From Pseudofrankia sp. DC12 (GTDB lineage Bacteria > Actinomycetota > Actinomycetes > Frankiales > Frankiaceae), in NCBI RefSeq assembly GCF_000966285.1, contig NZ_KQ031391.1:1270919-1334918 (forward strand): 64,000 nt of DNA. The letters are read 5' to 3'. A program made the translations under genes and the position numbers. The stretch's first letter is position 1. Each line of letters begins with the position of its first letter. Shown here in pieces: positions 1-8,443 of the stretch. The notes beneath the pieces are model-generated. The model was not told the origin of the DNA and did not search any database. It saw nothing but the letters and a program-made list of their open reading frames with translations.

Positions 1-1253
1 GCCAGCCGGCGACGACCCGGGCCGGGATACCGATCCGGTCGGCGAGCTCCTCGGCTTGGCGGCCGCCGTGCGCGGTCGCGAACACCCGCCGCCCGGCGGC
101 ATGCAGGAGGCCAGTCAGGACACGCATCGCCTCGGTCTTGCCGGTGCCCGCCGGCCCGATTGCCGGGCGGACCAGGTCGCCCCCGGACAGCAGCCGGCGG
201 ACCAGCTCCACCTGCTCCCTGGACAGCACCACCCGGCCGCCAGGATCGGCGCCCGCCGCGCCCGCGCCGCTCGGCTCGGGTCCAGGACCGGCGCGGCGCG
301 GTTGGCGAGCAGCGGCAAGACGCGCGCCCAGGTAGGCGGGGTCGACCAGCAGGCGAGGCGGCGCGCCAGCGGTGACTTGGCCGTCGCGGATCAGCGCGGC
401 GAGGGAATCCTCGGCGGCCAGCAGATCCTCGGTGGTGAAGACGAGTTCGGGCTGGTGGCGACGCCGCTGCCCGGGTGCTGTGGTCTGCACGAGGACGACC
501 CGGGGGTCCGCGAGGAAACGGTCGGTCAGTGCTTCGATCGTGTCCGCGTCGGCCCGCGCCCCGACCCATCCGGCGACTGCGCGCACCACGTCCCGGCGCA
601 GGAACGTCGAGGTCTTCTCCGTCAGCCCCACCGCCCCGGCCAGCAGATCAAACAGGTCGGCGACCTCCGGCTCGCCGAGCGGCGCCGGCCGGGCGGGCGT
701 GGGTGCCGCGAGCTGACGGACCTGATCGACGGTGAACCCGGCGGCCCTCAGCGTTTCCAGCTGGGCGGCGTGGACCGCGTCGTCGGCTAGGACTTTCTTG
801 GCCTTACGCGAGCCGCGCTGCGCCGCGGCCTTCGTCGCCCCCGACGGTTCCAGCCCCTGGGCGACCAGCTGCGCGAACTCGGCCTCGACCTCGCCGCGCC
901 GGGTCGAGAACGCCTCCAACAGTTCGGTCGGGAACCCGGCCAGCTCCGCCACCCCGTTACGCACCGGCTCCCAGGCCAGACCCCGCCGCGCCGAAAGCTC
1001 CCGGCGCAACACCGCCGCCCCGACAAAACCGGCGGTCCGGACGTTCGCGAGCAGCACCTCCCCATCGATCGCCCGCCAGTCCCAGCCCGCCACCCCCGCC
1101 CCACCGTCGACCAGCTCGCCGTCGGCCGGGACAGCGACGGCGTTGACGATGATGTTGTGAACATGCAGGTGCGCCTCGGTGTTACGAGACACGTCATGCA
1201 GATACGACGCGACCGCCAGCCCCAGCGAATGCCGGCTACGACCGGCGACCAGG
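1..1253 (-). pseudogene. MobF-type relaxase/helicase, 3' portion of an interrupted gene
   Basis: This is the distal part of a TrwC/TraA-like conjugative relaxase read on the minus strand; it runs off the left edge. Translation from 1253 downward gives the relaxase metal-binding segment HLHVHN (preceded by ASYLHDVSR), then a region typical of these proteins (AELAGFP), then FTTEDLLAAEDSL and a RecD-like helicase with Walker A PAGTGKTEAM near 100-130. The reading frame is open throughout. The N-terminal part lies at 4652-5436; the two are separated by a transposon flanked by CCAGG. Deleting the transposon and one CCAGG joins YLERHAAFGL to VAGRSRHSLGLAVASY in frame. The protein would nick oriT and unwind DNA during conjugative transfer; it is presumably inactive now. 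Relaxase identity is well supported, the exact subfamily is not. Confidence 0.88.
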
Positions 1254-1448
1254 TGTCACGCGTCGTTCTAGGTGGGCACGGCGAGGCGGGTCGGCGCCAT
1301 CGTGCGTGGGCATGTGCCAACTGTGATCTTGTGGTGGGTTTCTTGTTGGTGCGCGACGACAGGGTGAGCACGTCGGAAATGGCGACGGCCCTCCCCTGAT
1401 CACCTTGGCCGGTTCGGGGAGGGCCGTGCGAGGCGCGCGGAGGCGCTG

Positions 1449-2054
1449 GTGTTCACCGTAGACGTGGATCTGGTCGAGGTCGAACGGCGGTTGGCGGTGG
1501 GTGGCTTGACCTGTCCGGGGTGCGGGAGTGGTCTGGCTGGCTGGGGGTGGGCGCGGGTGCGCCGGGTGCGGGGGATCGACGGGGAGATCCGGCCGCGGCG
1601 GGGGCGGTGTTCGGGCTGTCTGGTGACGCATGTGCTGCTGCCGGTGTCGTGCCTGGCGCGGCGGGCGGACGCGGTGGCGGTGATCGGTGAGGCGGTCGGG
1701 CTCGCGGCCGGGGGGATGGGGGTGCGCCGGGTCGCGGCGGCGGTTGGCCGGGCGCCCTCGACAGTGCGGGGCTGGCTTGGCCGGCTGACCGGGCGGGCGC
1801 CGCGGCTGCGGGCGGCGCTGGCGGTGCGGCTGCGGGCGGTGGCCGTCGACCCCCGGGTCCTGGAGATCGGCGGTGGGCTGTTCGCGGGTCTGGTGGCGCT
1901 GGTCGTCGCGGTACGCGACGCGGCGGCGGGCCGCTGGGCGGTGCCCACGTTGTCGGCCTGGGAGTTGGTGTCGTTCGTGACGGCCGGCGGTCTGCTTCTG
2001 CCTGCGTTCGCCCCCGAGTCGATCAACACGGGTCCGCGTCTGCCCACCTGGTGA
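1449..2054 (+). CDS. Zinc-ribbon HTH protein of the transposon (DUF6431-like)
   Basis: This 201-aa protein starts with GTG. Near the N-terminus it has two CxxC pairs (CPGC at about 22-25 and CSGC at about 52-55), consistent with a zinc ribbon. A helix-turn-helix-like stretch follows (VRRVAAAVGRAPSTVRGWL, about 96-114), then a hydrophobic C-terminal half. From memory this matches the DUF6431 family that accompanies integrase-like transposases in actinobacteria; no database check was possible. As the first gene in the element it probably binds transposon ends or target DNA, or acts as a regulator. It is separated from the transposase gene by about 50 bp and is co-directional. Its role in transposition is inference. 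Confidence 0.7.
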   Translation: MFTVDVDLVEVERRLAVGGLTCPGCGSGLAGWGWARVRRVRGIDGEIRPRRGRCSGCLVTHVLLPVSCLARRADAVAVIGEAVGLAAGGMGVRRVAAAVGRAPSTVRGWLGRLTGRAPRLRAALAVRLRAVAVDPRVLEIGGGLFAGLVALVVAVRDAAAGRWAVPTLSAWELVSFVTAGGLLLPAFAPESINTGPRLPTW

Positions 2055-2106
2055 TCGTTCCGCAAGGCTGTTGATGTTGCTGTCAACCGTCTTGTGGAGG
2101 TGGTGG

Positions 2107-3471
2107 ATGTCGGTGTCGGACGCCGAGATGGCGCGGCGGGCGGAGCGGGCGCGTGCGGTGGGCCTGTTCCGCTACGGGCTGGTGCGGGAGGCGGCGGACC
2201 CGGGGCTCTCGGCGCGGGCGCGGGGCCGGCTGGTGCGCCAGTTGGCGGCTGGGGAGCATGCCGGGCCGGACGGGACGCCGGTGCGGGTGTCGCGCAAGAC
2301 GCTTGACCGGTGGATCCGGGCGTGGCGGGTCGGGGGGTTCGACGCGCTGGTGCCCGCGCCCAGGCGGGTGGAGGCGCGCACCCCGGCCGAGGTGTTGGCG
2401 TTGGCCGCCGCGCTCAAGCGGGAGAACCCGGCGCGCACCGCGGCGCAGGTCGGGCGGCTACTGCGCGCGAGTTCGGGGTGGGCGCCGTCGGACCGCACGC
2501 TGCAGCGGCATTTCGAAGCCCTGGAGCTCAATACCCGGCCCGACGGGACGGCGCCGGCGGCGTTCGGCCGGTTCGAGGCCGATCGTCCCAACGACCTGTG
2601 GATCGGGGATGCGTTGCACGGGCCGCCGGTCGCCGGCCGCAAGACCTACCTTTTCGCTTTCATTGACGACCGTTCCAGGGCGCTGGTGGGCTACCGGTTC
2701 GGCTATGCCGAGGACTCCGTCCGTCTCGCGGTAGCGTTGCGGTGGGCGCTGGCCTCGCGCGGTGTTCCCGCCGCTGTCTACGTGGATAACGGCTCGGCGT
2801 TCGTGGACGCGGCGCTGCGCCGGGCCTGCGCAGTCCTCGGGATCAGACTCATACATTCCACCCCGGGCCGGCCCGAGGGCCGGGGGAAAATCGAACGTTT
2901 CTTCGAGACTGTTCGGGGCGAGTTCCTCGTCGAGATCGCCCCGGTCGGCACCCATGTGTTCGGTGACCTGTCGGCGTTGAACAACGCGTTCACCGCCTGG
3001 GTGGAGACGGTCTATCACCGCCGGGTGCATTCCGAAACACAGATGGCGCCGCTGGCCCGCTTCGAGGCCGGCGGCCCGTTCACCCATCCCAGCGACGCCG
3101 CCCTGGCCGAGGCGTTCAAGTGGGAGGAACACCGCAAGGTCCGCAAGACCGCGACGATCTCCCTGCACGGCAACACCTACCAGGTCGAACCGCACCTCGT
3201 CGGGCGCACCGTCGCCGCCGTCTACGACCCGTTCGACCTGTCACACGTCGAGATCCGCTGGCAGGGCCGCCCCGCCGGGGTCGCGATCCCCGCCGTGATC
3301 GGCCGCCACGCGCACCCGAAAGCCCGCCCCGAGACCCCGCCCACCCCACCACCGGCGGCGACCGGCATCGACTACGTCGACCTGCTCACCGCCGCCCACG
3401 ACACCGAGCTCGCCGCCGCGACCATCAGCTACGCGGCGGCCACCGCCCCCACCGGCCAGGACACCCCGTGA
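2107..3471 (+). CDS. DDE integrase-type transposase (TniA/IS481-like)
   Basis: About 454 aa from the ATG at 2107, which has a GGAGGTGG ribosome-binding site; an upstream ATG at 2071 is in frame but less likely. The N-terminal third is HTH-rich (VSRKTLDRWIRAWRVGGFDAL). The rve catalytic core shows the three acidic residues in order: first Asp in DLWIGDALHG, second Asp in VYVDNGSAFV, and Glu in GRGKIERFFETV. The C-terminal part after HGNTYQVEPHLVGR resembles the Mu transposase C-terminal beta domain. The stop overlaps the next start (GTGA), indicating translational coupling with the small gene and the ATPase. It catalyses strand cleavage and transfer. All catalytic residues are present, so the element looks autonomous. 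Confidence 0.9.
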   Translation: MSVSDAEMARRAERARAVGLFRYGLVREAADPGLSARARGRLVRQLAAGEHAGPDGTPVRVSRKTLDRWIRAWRVGGFDALVPAPRRVEARTPAEVLALAAALKRENPARTAAQVGRLLRASSGWAPSDRTLQRHFEALELNTRPDGTAPAAFGRFEADRPNDLWIGDALHGPPVAGRKTYLFAFIDDRSRALVGYRFGYAEDSVRLAVALRWALASRGVPAAVYVDNGSAFVDAALRRACAVLGIRLIHSTPGRPEGRGKIERFFETVRGEFLVEIAPVGTHVFGDLSALNNAFTAWVETVYHRRVHSETQMAPLARFEAGGPFTHPSDAALAEAFKWEEHRKVRKTATISLHGNTYQVEPHLVGRTVAAVYDPFDLSHVEIRWQGRPAGVAIPAVIGRHAHPKARPETPPTPPPAATGIDYVDLLTAAHDTELAAATISYAAATAPTGQDTP

Positions 3472-3689
3472 CCGGCGCCCACCTCGACGACGCCCTCGCC
3501 CTCGCGCACCGCGCCGCCGACCTCGCCCACGCCGCCGCCACCCTCGCCGACCCCTACCACACCGACGACCAGCTCCTCATCGCCGAAACCGTCCTGACCA
3601 CCGCCCTCGCCGTCGAACGCCTCGCCACCACCCTCATCGACCAGTGCATCGAGGACCCAAACCCCGACCAGGAAGGACCCAGCCGGTGA
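3468..3689 (+). CDS. Small alanine-rich helical protein between transposase and ATPase
   Basis: A 73-aa gene with a GTG start overlapping the transposase stop and a stop overlapping the ATPase GTG start, so it is translationally coupled on both sides. It is almost entirely alpha-helical by composition (Ala/Leu-rich, many Thr and Asp), with no recognisable motif. Its fixed position between the two core genes suggests an accessory transposition factor or an adaptor between transposase and ATPase. That role is inferred from context only. Confidence 0.65.
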   Translation: MTGAHLDDALALAHRAADLAHAAATLADPYHTDDQLLIAETVLTTALAVERLATTLIDQCIEDPNPDQEGPSR

Positions 3690-4501
3690 GCATCGACCGG
3701 ATGCAGGCCCACTACGGCTTCACCCGCATGCCCTTCGGCCGCGACCTACCCATCTCCGCGCTGCACCGCCACCGCGCCCACAACGAGGCCGTCGCCCGTA
3801 TCGGCTGGCTCATCCACACCCACGGCCTCGGCGTACTCACCGGCGAGGTCGGCGCCGGCAAGACCGCCGCCACCCGCGCCGCCACCGCCACCCTCGACCC
3901 GTCGCGGAACACCGTCGTCTACCTGCCCAACCCCGCCGTCGGCGTCCGCGGCATCCACAACGCCATCGTCACCGCCCTCGGCGTCACCCCCCGCTTCCAC
4001 CACGCCACCCTCGTCCCCCAGACCGCCGACGCCCTCGCCGCCGAAACCACCGAACGCGGCCGCCACGTCATCCTGATCATCGACGAGGCCCACCTCCTCG
4101 ACACCACCCAACTCGAGGCCGTCCGCATGATCACCAACGCCGACATGGACTCCGCAAGCCCCCTGACCTGCCTCCTGATCGGCCAGCCCACCCTGCGGCG
4201 CCGCCTCAAACTCGGCGACATGGCCGCCCTCGACCAGCGCATCACCCTGCGCTACACCATGCCCGGCCTCGACCCCGACGAGACCCGCGCCTACATCACC
4301 CACCACGTCCGCTTCGCCGGCCGCTCCGACACCCTGTTCTCCGACGACGCCATCGACCTCATCCACACCACCGCCCGCGGCCTGCCCCGCGCCGTCAACA
4401 ACCTCGCCATCCAAGCCCTCATCGCCACCTACGCCCAGAACAAGACCATCGTCGACCACGCCGCCGCCCGCACCGCCATCACCGAGGTCACCACCGAATG
4501 A
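3686..4501 (+). CDS. AAA ATPase, ExeA/TniB/TnsC-like transposition protein
   Basis: 271 aa from a GTG that overlaps the previous stop. The N-terminal segment HYGFTRMPFGRDLP is typical of ExeA-family ATPases. Walker A is GEVGAGKTAATR (about residues 50-61), Walker B is VILIIDEAH (about 128-136), and a sensor region follows (LLIGQPTLRRRL). In Tn7/Mu/Tn5053-type elements such ATPases choose targets and activate the transposase. The reading frame is intact. A strong hairpin ends the operon about 50 bp downstream. Confidence 0.9.
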   Translation: MSIDRMQAHYGFTRMPFGRDLPISALHRHRAHNEAVARIGWLIHTHGLGVLTGEVGAGKTAATRAATATLDPSRNTVVYLPNPAVGVRGIHNAIVTALGVTPRFHHATLVPQTADALAAETTERGRHVILIIDEAHLLDTTQLEAVRMITNADMDSASPLTCLLIGQPTLRRRLKLGDMAALDQRITLRYTMPGLDPDETRAYITHHVRFAGRSDTLFSDDAIDLIHTTARGLPRAVNNLAIQALIATYAQNKTIVDHAAARTAITEVTTE

Positions 4502-4549
4502 TCACAAAGGCGGCGACAAGCTGAGCACCACGACGACAACCCGAGCACC

Positions 4550-4582
4550 AAGGCCCCGCCGGCACCCCGCCGACGGGGCCTT
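4550..4582 (+). terminator. Rho-independent-type hairpin after the transposon operon
   Basis: AAGGCCCCG and CGGGGCCTT form a perfect 9-bp GC-rich stem with a loop of about 15 nt. It lies 49 bp after the ATPase stop and inside the right transposon end. There is no long U tract, as is common in high-GC actinobacteria. Confidence 0.6.
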
Positions 4583-4651
4583 CCTCATCCAAGATCATGC
4601 CCACCGTCAACGACGCCATCATGGACATCCAGCGCGGCGCCTAACACCAGG

Positions 4652-5436
4652 CCGAACGCGGCGTGCCGCTCCAGATAGCCGATCGTCGCCTCCACCGCCG
4701 CGTCCAACGCGGCCCCGACATCCGCGCGCAGCGCCTCATCGCCGAACGCCCACAGCAGGCTCACCGACTTCGGCGCCGCACACACCACGTCATAGCCCAA
4801 CACCGTCGCCGGCGGCACCCGGCCGGCGTTCCACCGCTCCAGGTCGGCCCGCCGCACCCGCCACCGGCCATCCGACCCCCGCACACCGGCCAACTGCTCG
4901 CCCGGCCTCCCGGCCGACGCCGCCGCCTCAGCGCCAGTCGAGCCGCCCGACACCGCGGCATCGCCGCCGGACTCGTCGAGATCACCAGTCCGGGCGGCTG
5001 ACACGGCGGCGCCTGCCTCGGCCGTGCGCTTGACCAGCCGCCGCAGATAGTCCGCGCTCACTTGGACCACCGGCGCCGCCTCGGCCAACGTCAACCACTC
5101 CGCCTCCGCGGCGCCGGCTTCCTGCCTTCTACCGGCGGCCCGGGACATCCGGCTCGCCGGACCCGGTCCGCTCAGCAACGGCAGACCGGTGACCGCGTGC
5201 CGGCCGCGCAACAGCCGCTCCAACCCGGCACCCGAGACCTCCCCGCGCAGCCCGACCAACCCAGCCAGCCGACCCCGGGCCCGGCCACGCGCGTGCCCCC
5301 GGCCGTAGTAGCCAGCCAGCGCATCCTCCGGCTGGCCACCCTGCACATAGGCCACCACCGCCCCCGCCGCGCGATCGACATCCTGCGCCCGGCGCGCCCG
5401 GACCCGCAGCACCTTCGCCGTCGCGATCACCGACAA
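4652..5436 (-). pseudogene. MobF-type relaxase, 5' (N-terminal) portion of the interrupted gene
   Basis: The gene starts at the ATG at 5436 (MSVIATAKVLRVRARR). It encodes the relaxase N-terminus, including YYGRGHARGRARG and VLGYDVVCAAPKSVSLLWAF, a segment characteristic of TrwC/TraA relaxases, then YLERHAAFGL at the break. An alanine-rich insertion of about 90 residues lies between these segments. The frame continues into transposon DNA and ends out of context at 4585. The rest of the gene is at 1-1253, and the junction is in frame once the transposon is removed. A catalytic tyrosine would lie in this half; YLRRL and YYGRG are candidates, but I cannot assign it with certainty. Confidence 0.85.
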
Positions 5437-5590
5437 ACACCGAAAGCCACGCCCCGCGGACCGCGACAGCGCCGAACGCCGTCAGGAGGAAAATACCCAA
5501 GGGGACACGACATCGACTGCTCCAAGCCCCGCAGGACGACGGCCCCGAACCAGCCGGGACACGCCCCAACAGCACCCGACACTGACGACC

Positions 5591-5808
5591 GAAGTCACCG
5601 CGAAGGCCATCGCCAACGTCACCGCCACCATCACCGCGACAAGGTCAGTCATCGCGGAAGCCCTCGTGAAGGCCCTCGTAGCGGCCCTCCCTACCAAGAC
5701 CCCGGCCCCATGCCACGACAGGCATCACCGACATCACCACGGAAGTCACCGCCAACATCACCGCCACCGTCACCGGGACAAGACCAGTCACCGCGGAGGC
5801 CCTCCTGA
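5591..5808. repeat. Degenerate direct repeats upstream of the relaxase (oriT candidate region)
   Basis: Two related segments of about 70-80 bp occur at 5591-5670 and 5740-5808. Both contain GAAGTCACCGC, a run of CACCGCCA repeats, GACAAG, CAGTCA/CACCGCGG and a CCTC-GTGAA/CTGAA end. Within each, short CACCG/CATCACCG units repeat. They lie in the 600-bp space (5437-6045) upstream of the relaxase start, the usual place for an oriT or auxiliary binding sites. A minus-strand frame over the first copy (5482-5697) is hydrophobic but is probably a by-product of the repeat. Nothing else is recognised in this gap. Confidence 0.5.
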
Positions 5809-6045
5809 ACGACCGGCCCAACGCAACCGTGGGCCCGATGGCATCGCCTGCCTCACCGCGCGTGCCATCACCGAGGACATCCCCCGAGTCGGTCCTCGCG
5901 GAGGCCCCGCCCGGTTTGGCGTTCGGTCAATACCGAACACCGAACGGCCTCACCGGAGCCGCGAGCCGGACGCCGACGGGAGAAGGGCGGCTCCGCGGAT
6001 CGCCGGGTGATCAGTGAAGGCTGACGAACGCTCGGGGAGACGAGG

Positions 6046-6453
6046 TCAGGGCAGAAGGCTCAGTGTCCGGTTTGCCTTGACGATGGTGAAGTGACGTCGG
6101 TCGACCGTCGCGACCTCGTCAATACCGAGGCGTTCCGCGCACGCAATGACAGAGGCGTCGACGGTGCCGAGCGGAAGATTCTGGTATCGGTCGACGAGGT
6201 CCGCGATGCGAAGCCAGTCGGTCGGATGAACGGGCTCGATGTCGAAGACACCAGACGCGAGATCCCCGAGGAATCGCAGCTCCGCGCGGGTCCCGAGCCG
6301 GGAACCGAGCAGATAGACGACCTCCGTCAGGACCAGGGTCGGGACGATCAACGGGCCGGGGTGCGTCTCCAACAAGTCCGCGCAGGCTTCGTGATGCTGG
6401 TCATCGGCGTCGACGTAGGCGTAGAGCGGCCCGGCGTCGACGACGAGAGCTAC
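6046..6453 (-). CDS. PIN-domain toxin, VapC-like
   Basis: A PIN-domain ribonuclease of about 135 aa. The N-terminal acidic strand VVDAGPLYAYVDADD, a central region (PTLVLTEVVYLLGSR) and the C-terminal acidic cluster (LPLGTVDASVIACAERL, then VATVDRRHF) supply the expected Mg-binding Asp/Glu residues. It follows the antitoxin gene directly with a slight overlap. One oddity: the conserved N-terminus is encoded from 6453, but no ATG, GTG or TTG lies in frame between an upstream stop at 6481-6483 and that point (the codon at 6453 is GTA). The first standard start is much further in, at 6375, and would lose the first catalytic Asp. The toxin may therefore use a rare start or be a start-codon mutant. 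Confidence 0.8.
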   Translation of the reverse strand, partial: VALVVDAGPLYAYVDADDQHHEACADLLETHPGPLIVPTLVLTEVVYLLGSRLGTRAELRFLGDLASGVFDIEPVHPTDWLRIADLVDRYQNLPLGTVDASVIACAERLGIDEVATVDRRHFTIVKANRTLSLLP

Positions 6454-6734
6454 GGCGTCACCTCGTTGGCGAGGATCTCCTCAATCCGCTCGGAGATGTC
6501 ATGCTGTCCGCTGCGCCCCGCCCCGCGGGCGCCCAAGACCCTACGGCCTCCGCGCGCCTCGGCGCCGTGTTCGAGCAGCTCGGCCAGGTTCGCGGGGACG
6601 ATCGCTGCCAGCCGCCGGCCGTGGTCGGTCAGGTAAACAACCTGTCCGGACTCGGCGGCCTCACGGGCCACGAGGGTCAGCTGCTCACCCTCCGGCAAAG
6701 GCATCTCAGTCACGACAACATCGTAACGCCGCAT
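6450..6734 (-). CDS. Phd/YefM-family antitoxin (VapB-like)
   Basis: About 94 aa from the ATG at 6734 (MRRYDVVVTEMPL); a longer frame to 6803 and a shorter Met are alternatives. The core LTLVAREAAESGQVVYLTDHGRRLAAIVPAN is the Phd/YefM DNA-binding fold (strand-helix-strand 'VYLTDHGRRLAAIVP'). The C-terminal tail (about 45 residues) is charged and would wrap around the toxin. It precedes and overlaps the PIN toxin gene, so the pair forms a type II toxin-antitoxin operon. It is expected to repress its own promoter. Confidence 0.82.
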   Translation of the reverse strand: MRRYDVVVTEMPLPEGEQLTLVAREAAESGQVVYLTDHGRRLAAIVPANLAELLEHGAEARGGRRVLGARGAGRSGQHDISERIEEILANEVTP

Positions 6735-6843
6735 GCCCACGAGCACCGAACGGCGACCACTCGCCGACTGCGTCACGGCAGGCATCGCGCCGGACCGGGT
6801 CATCGCCGAGGCCAGCCACGCGGGCGTTCACCGGGCGGTGCGA

Positions 6844-7962
6844 TCAGGACGTCGGTGGCGATGGTGGCTCGCCGGCCGTGCCCTGGCGTGTCCGCCGGGG
6901 GATCGTGGCGAGTTGGGTCAGGGCGTCGTCGCGGGCATGTTCGGCGGCCCGACGGGCGGCGTCGGCGTGGGCGGCGCGGTTGATCGCGTCGAGGGCCTCG
7001 GCGCGGGCGGCGGCCAGGTGGGTGACGGCTTGGTCGGCGCGGGCTTGCTGGGCAGCGGCGGTCTCGCGGGCGGCGGCCAGAAGCTGTTCGGTGGTGGCGG
7101 CGCGTAGCTGGGCGAGTTCGGCAGTCTGGCGGGCGGCCGACTCGTCTTCGCGGGCTGCGGCGAGCTGCCGGTCGGCGTCCATCCGCGCCCGGTGCGCTGC
7201 GTCGCGGCCAGCTTCGGTGGCCGCGAGGCGTTCGGTCGCGCGGTTGAGGTCGGTCTGCAGGTGCTTGGCTTCGGTTTCGGCGATCTCGGCGCGGTGGACG
7301 GCGGCCTCAGCCGCACGTTGGGCCTGCTCGCGGCCAGCTTCGGCAGCGGCGCGCGCGGCGTCGCCAACCTGAGCATTGCGGACGGCCTCAGCGGCCCGGT
7401 CATCGGCGGACTGCGCCAGCTGTGTCTGCTGCGCCGCCTGCGCGGCTGCTGTGGCGGCCTCTTGACGTGCCTGGGCGGCGTCGGCGCGGGCACGCTCCAA
7501 ATCGGCCTGCATCTCGGTCGCGGCGTCTTCGGCGGTCAGCCGGGCCTGCTGTTCCGCGGCGAGGCTCACTTCCGCGTCTGCGACTGTCTTCAACGCCTCG
7601 GCGCGTACGGCCGCGAGCTCGGCGGTGACGGCTTCCGGGTCGGTCGCGGTTCCCAGCAGCTCGCGCGCTACGCCGGCGGCGGCCTCGAACTCGGCGAGCA
7701 ACTCGGCGAGCCGGTCGACGGTGGTCCGCAGGGACGCGCCCGCGAGGCTCGCTGGCCGTTCGCCGGCCTCCGCTGAGTCCGACGGCGCGCCGACGGACCT
7801 GCGGGCCCGGCGCGCGCGGAACGCCGTCTGCGCGGTGTGGTCCGGCCGGACGCAGTACCGGGGCGCTGGCCCGCCGGTCGTCGGCGGTGGCGCGGCCGGC
7901 TCGCCGCAGCCGGGGTAGGCACAGACGGTCCGTCGGTCCGCCACATCCGTTCGTTCATTCAT
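6844..7962 (-). CDS. Long coiled-coil protein with N-terminal Cys/His motif
   Basis: 372 aa. The N-terminus has CAYPGCGEP...RYCVRPDH (about residues 14-42), three Cys and a His suggestive of a small zinc-binding module. Residues from about 75 to 355 are an almost uninterrupted Ala/Glu/Arg/Gln-rich heptad pattern predicting a long coiled coil. The tail is short and Pro-rich. I do not recognise a family; the architecture recalls plasmid- and phage-borne KfrA-like DNA-binding coiled coils, but no winged HTH is evident. It sits between the toxin-antitoxin pair and the integrase, so it is probably a cargo or maintenance gene of the element. A perfect inverted repeat overlaps its start and may autoregulate it. 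Confidence 0.75.
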   Translation of the reverse strand: MNERTDVADRRTVCAYPGCGEPAAPPPTTGGPAPRYCVRPDHTAQTAFRARRARRSVGAPSDSAEAGERPASLAGASLRTTVDRLAELLAEFEAAAGVARELLGTATDPEAVTAELAAVRAEALKTVADAEVSLAAEQQARLTAEDAATEMQADLERARADAAQARQEAATAAAQAAQQTQLAQSADDRAAEAVRNAQVGDAARAAAEAGREQAQRAAEAAVHRAEIAETEAKHLQTDLNRATERLAATEAGRDAAHRARMDADRQLAAAREDESAARQTAELAQLRAATTEQLLAAARETAAAQQARADQAVTHLAAARAEALDAINRAAHADAARRAAEHARDDALTQLATIPRRTRQGTAGEPPSPPTS

Positions 7963-7975
7963 ATCATCATGATAT
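7961..7975. promoter_or_regulatory. Perfect palindrome overlapping the coiled-coil gene start
   Basis: ATATCAT-C-ATGATAT is a perfect 7+1+7 inverted repeat. It is strikingly AT-rich against the GC-rich background and includes the minus-strand start codon at 7962. It looks like an operator for autorepression, as in KfrA-type systems. The binding protein is unknown. Confidence 0.5.
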
Positions 7976-8443
7976 GTACGAATGGTCGAGGCCGGGCCCG
8001 TTATCCACAGCCCTCACGCCGCCGACGCCCCCGTTGCTCGCCCGGAACCGTCGCAGCGCTCGCGTGGGACCGTGCAGCAACGCCCGCCCATCGCGGTGGG
8101 ATCTCCTGCGAACCTGAAAGATCGAATGCGCCCCAGATATTGATCTTTATAGTGGAGCCGAGGCGGGCAACCGCGGATACCCGCTGACCTGTCTTCCAGC
8201 ATCGCACCGCCGGTACGCGGCGGCAGAAAGTGAACGCGACCTCGGGACACCGCGAAACCCACTGGGCCACCGAAACGCGTCCGGCACATATGGAATTCCT
8301 GGCGTCGCCACGAATTCCCAGGCAAAGGTCGTGCCGTCCAGTGTCGTCAGATCCCTAGTGATGCGAAGATTTCAGGCGACGTCAAGCCAGGCGCGTAGTC
8401 CTCGGCGGATGACGTCGCTGGCGTTCAAAAGACGGGCGGATCA
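7976..8443. other. Intergenic region, no gene recognised
   Basis: About 470 bp lies between the coiled-coil gene start and the integrase stop. Short frames on the minus strand (8001-8325) have no recognisable motif. I see no convincing RNA gene or repeat. Confidence 0.5.

Larger units (their letters stand above)
1254..4646 (+). mobile_element. 3,393-bp Tn7/Tn552-like transposon (TGT...ACA ends, 5-bp TSD)
   Basis: The element begins TGTCACGCGTCG and ends with the complement of TGTTAGGCGCCG, so the ends are imperfect inverted repeats with TGT/ACA termini. It is flanked by identical 5-bp direct repeats CCAGG at 1249-1253 and 4647-4651. It carries four same-strand genes: a zinc-ribbon/HTH protein, a DDE transposase, a 73-aa protein and an ExeA/TniB-like ATPase. 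Short repeats such as GTGGGCA (1272-1278, 1306-1312, and inverted at 4598-4604) sit near both ends and could be transposase-binding sites. The end sequence, TSD length and transposase-ATPase pairing fit the Tn7/Tn5053/Tn552 superfamily. It is inserted inside the relaxase gene. Confidence 0.9.
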
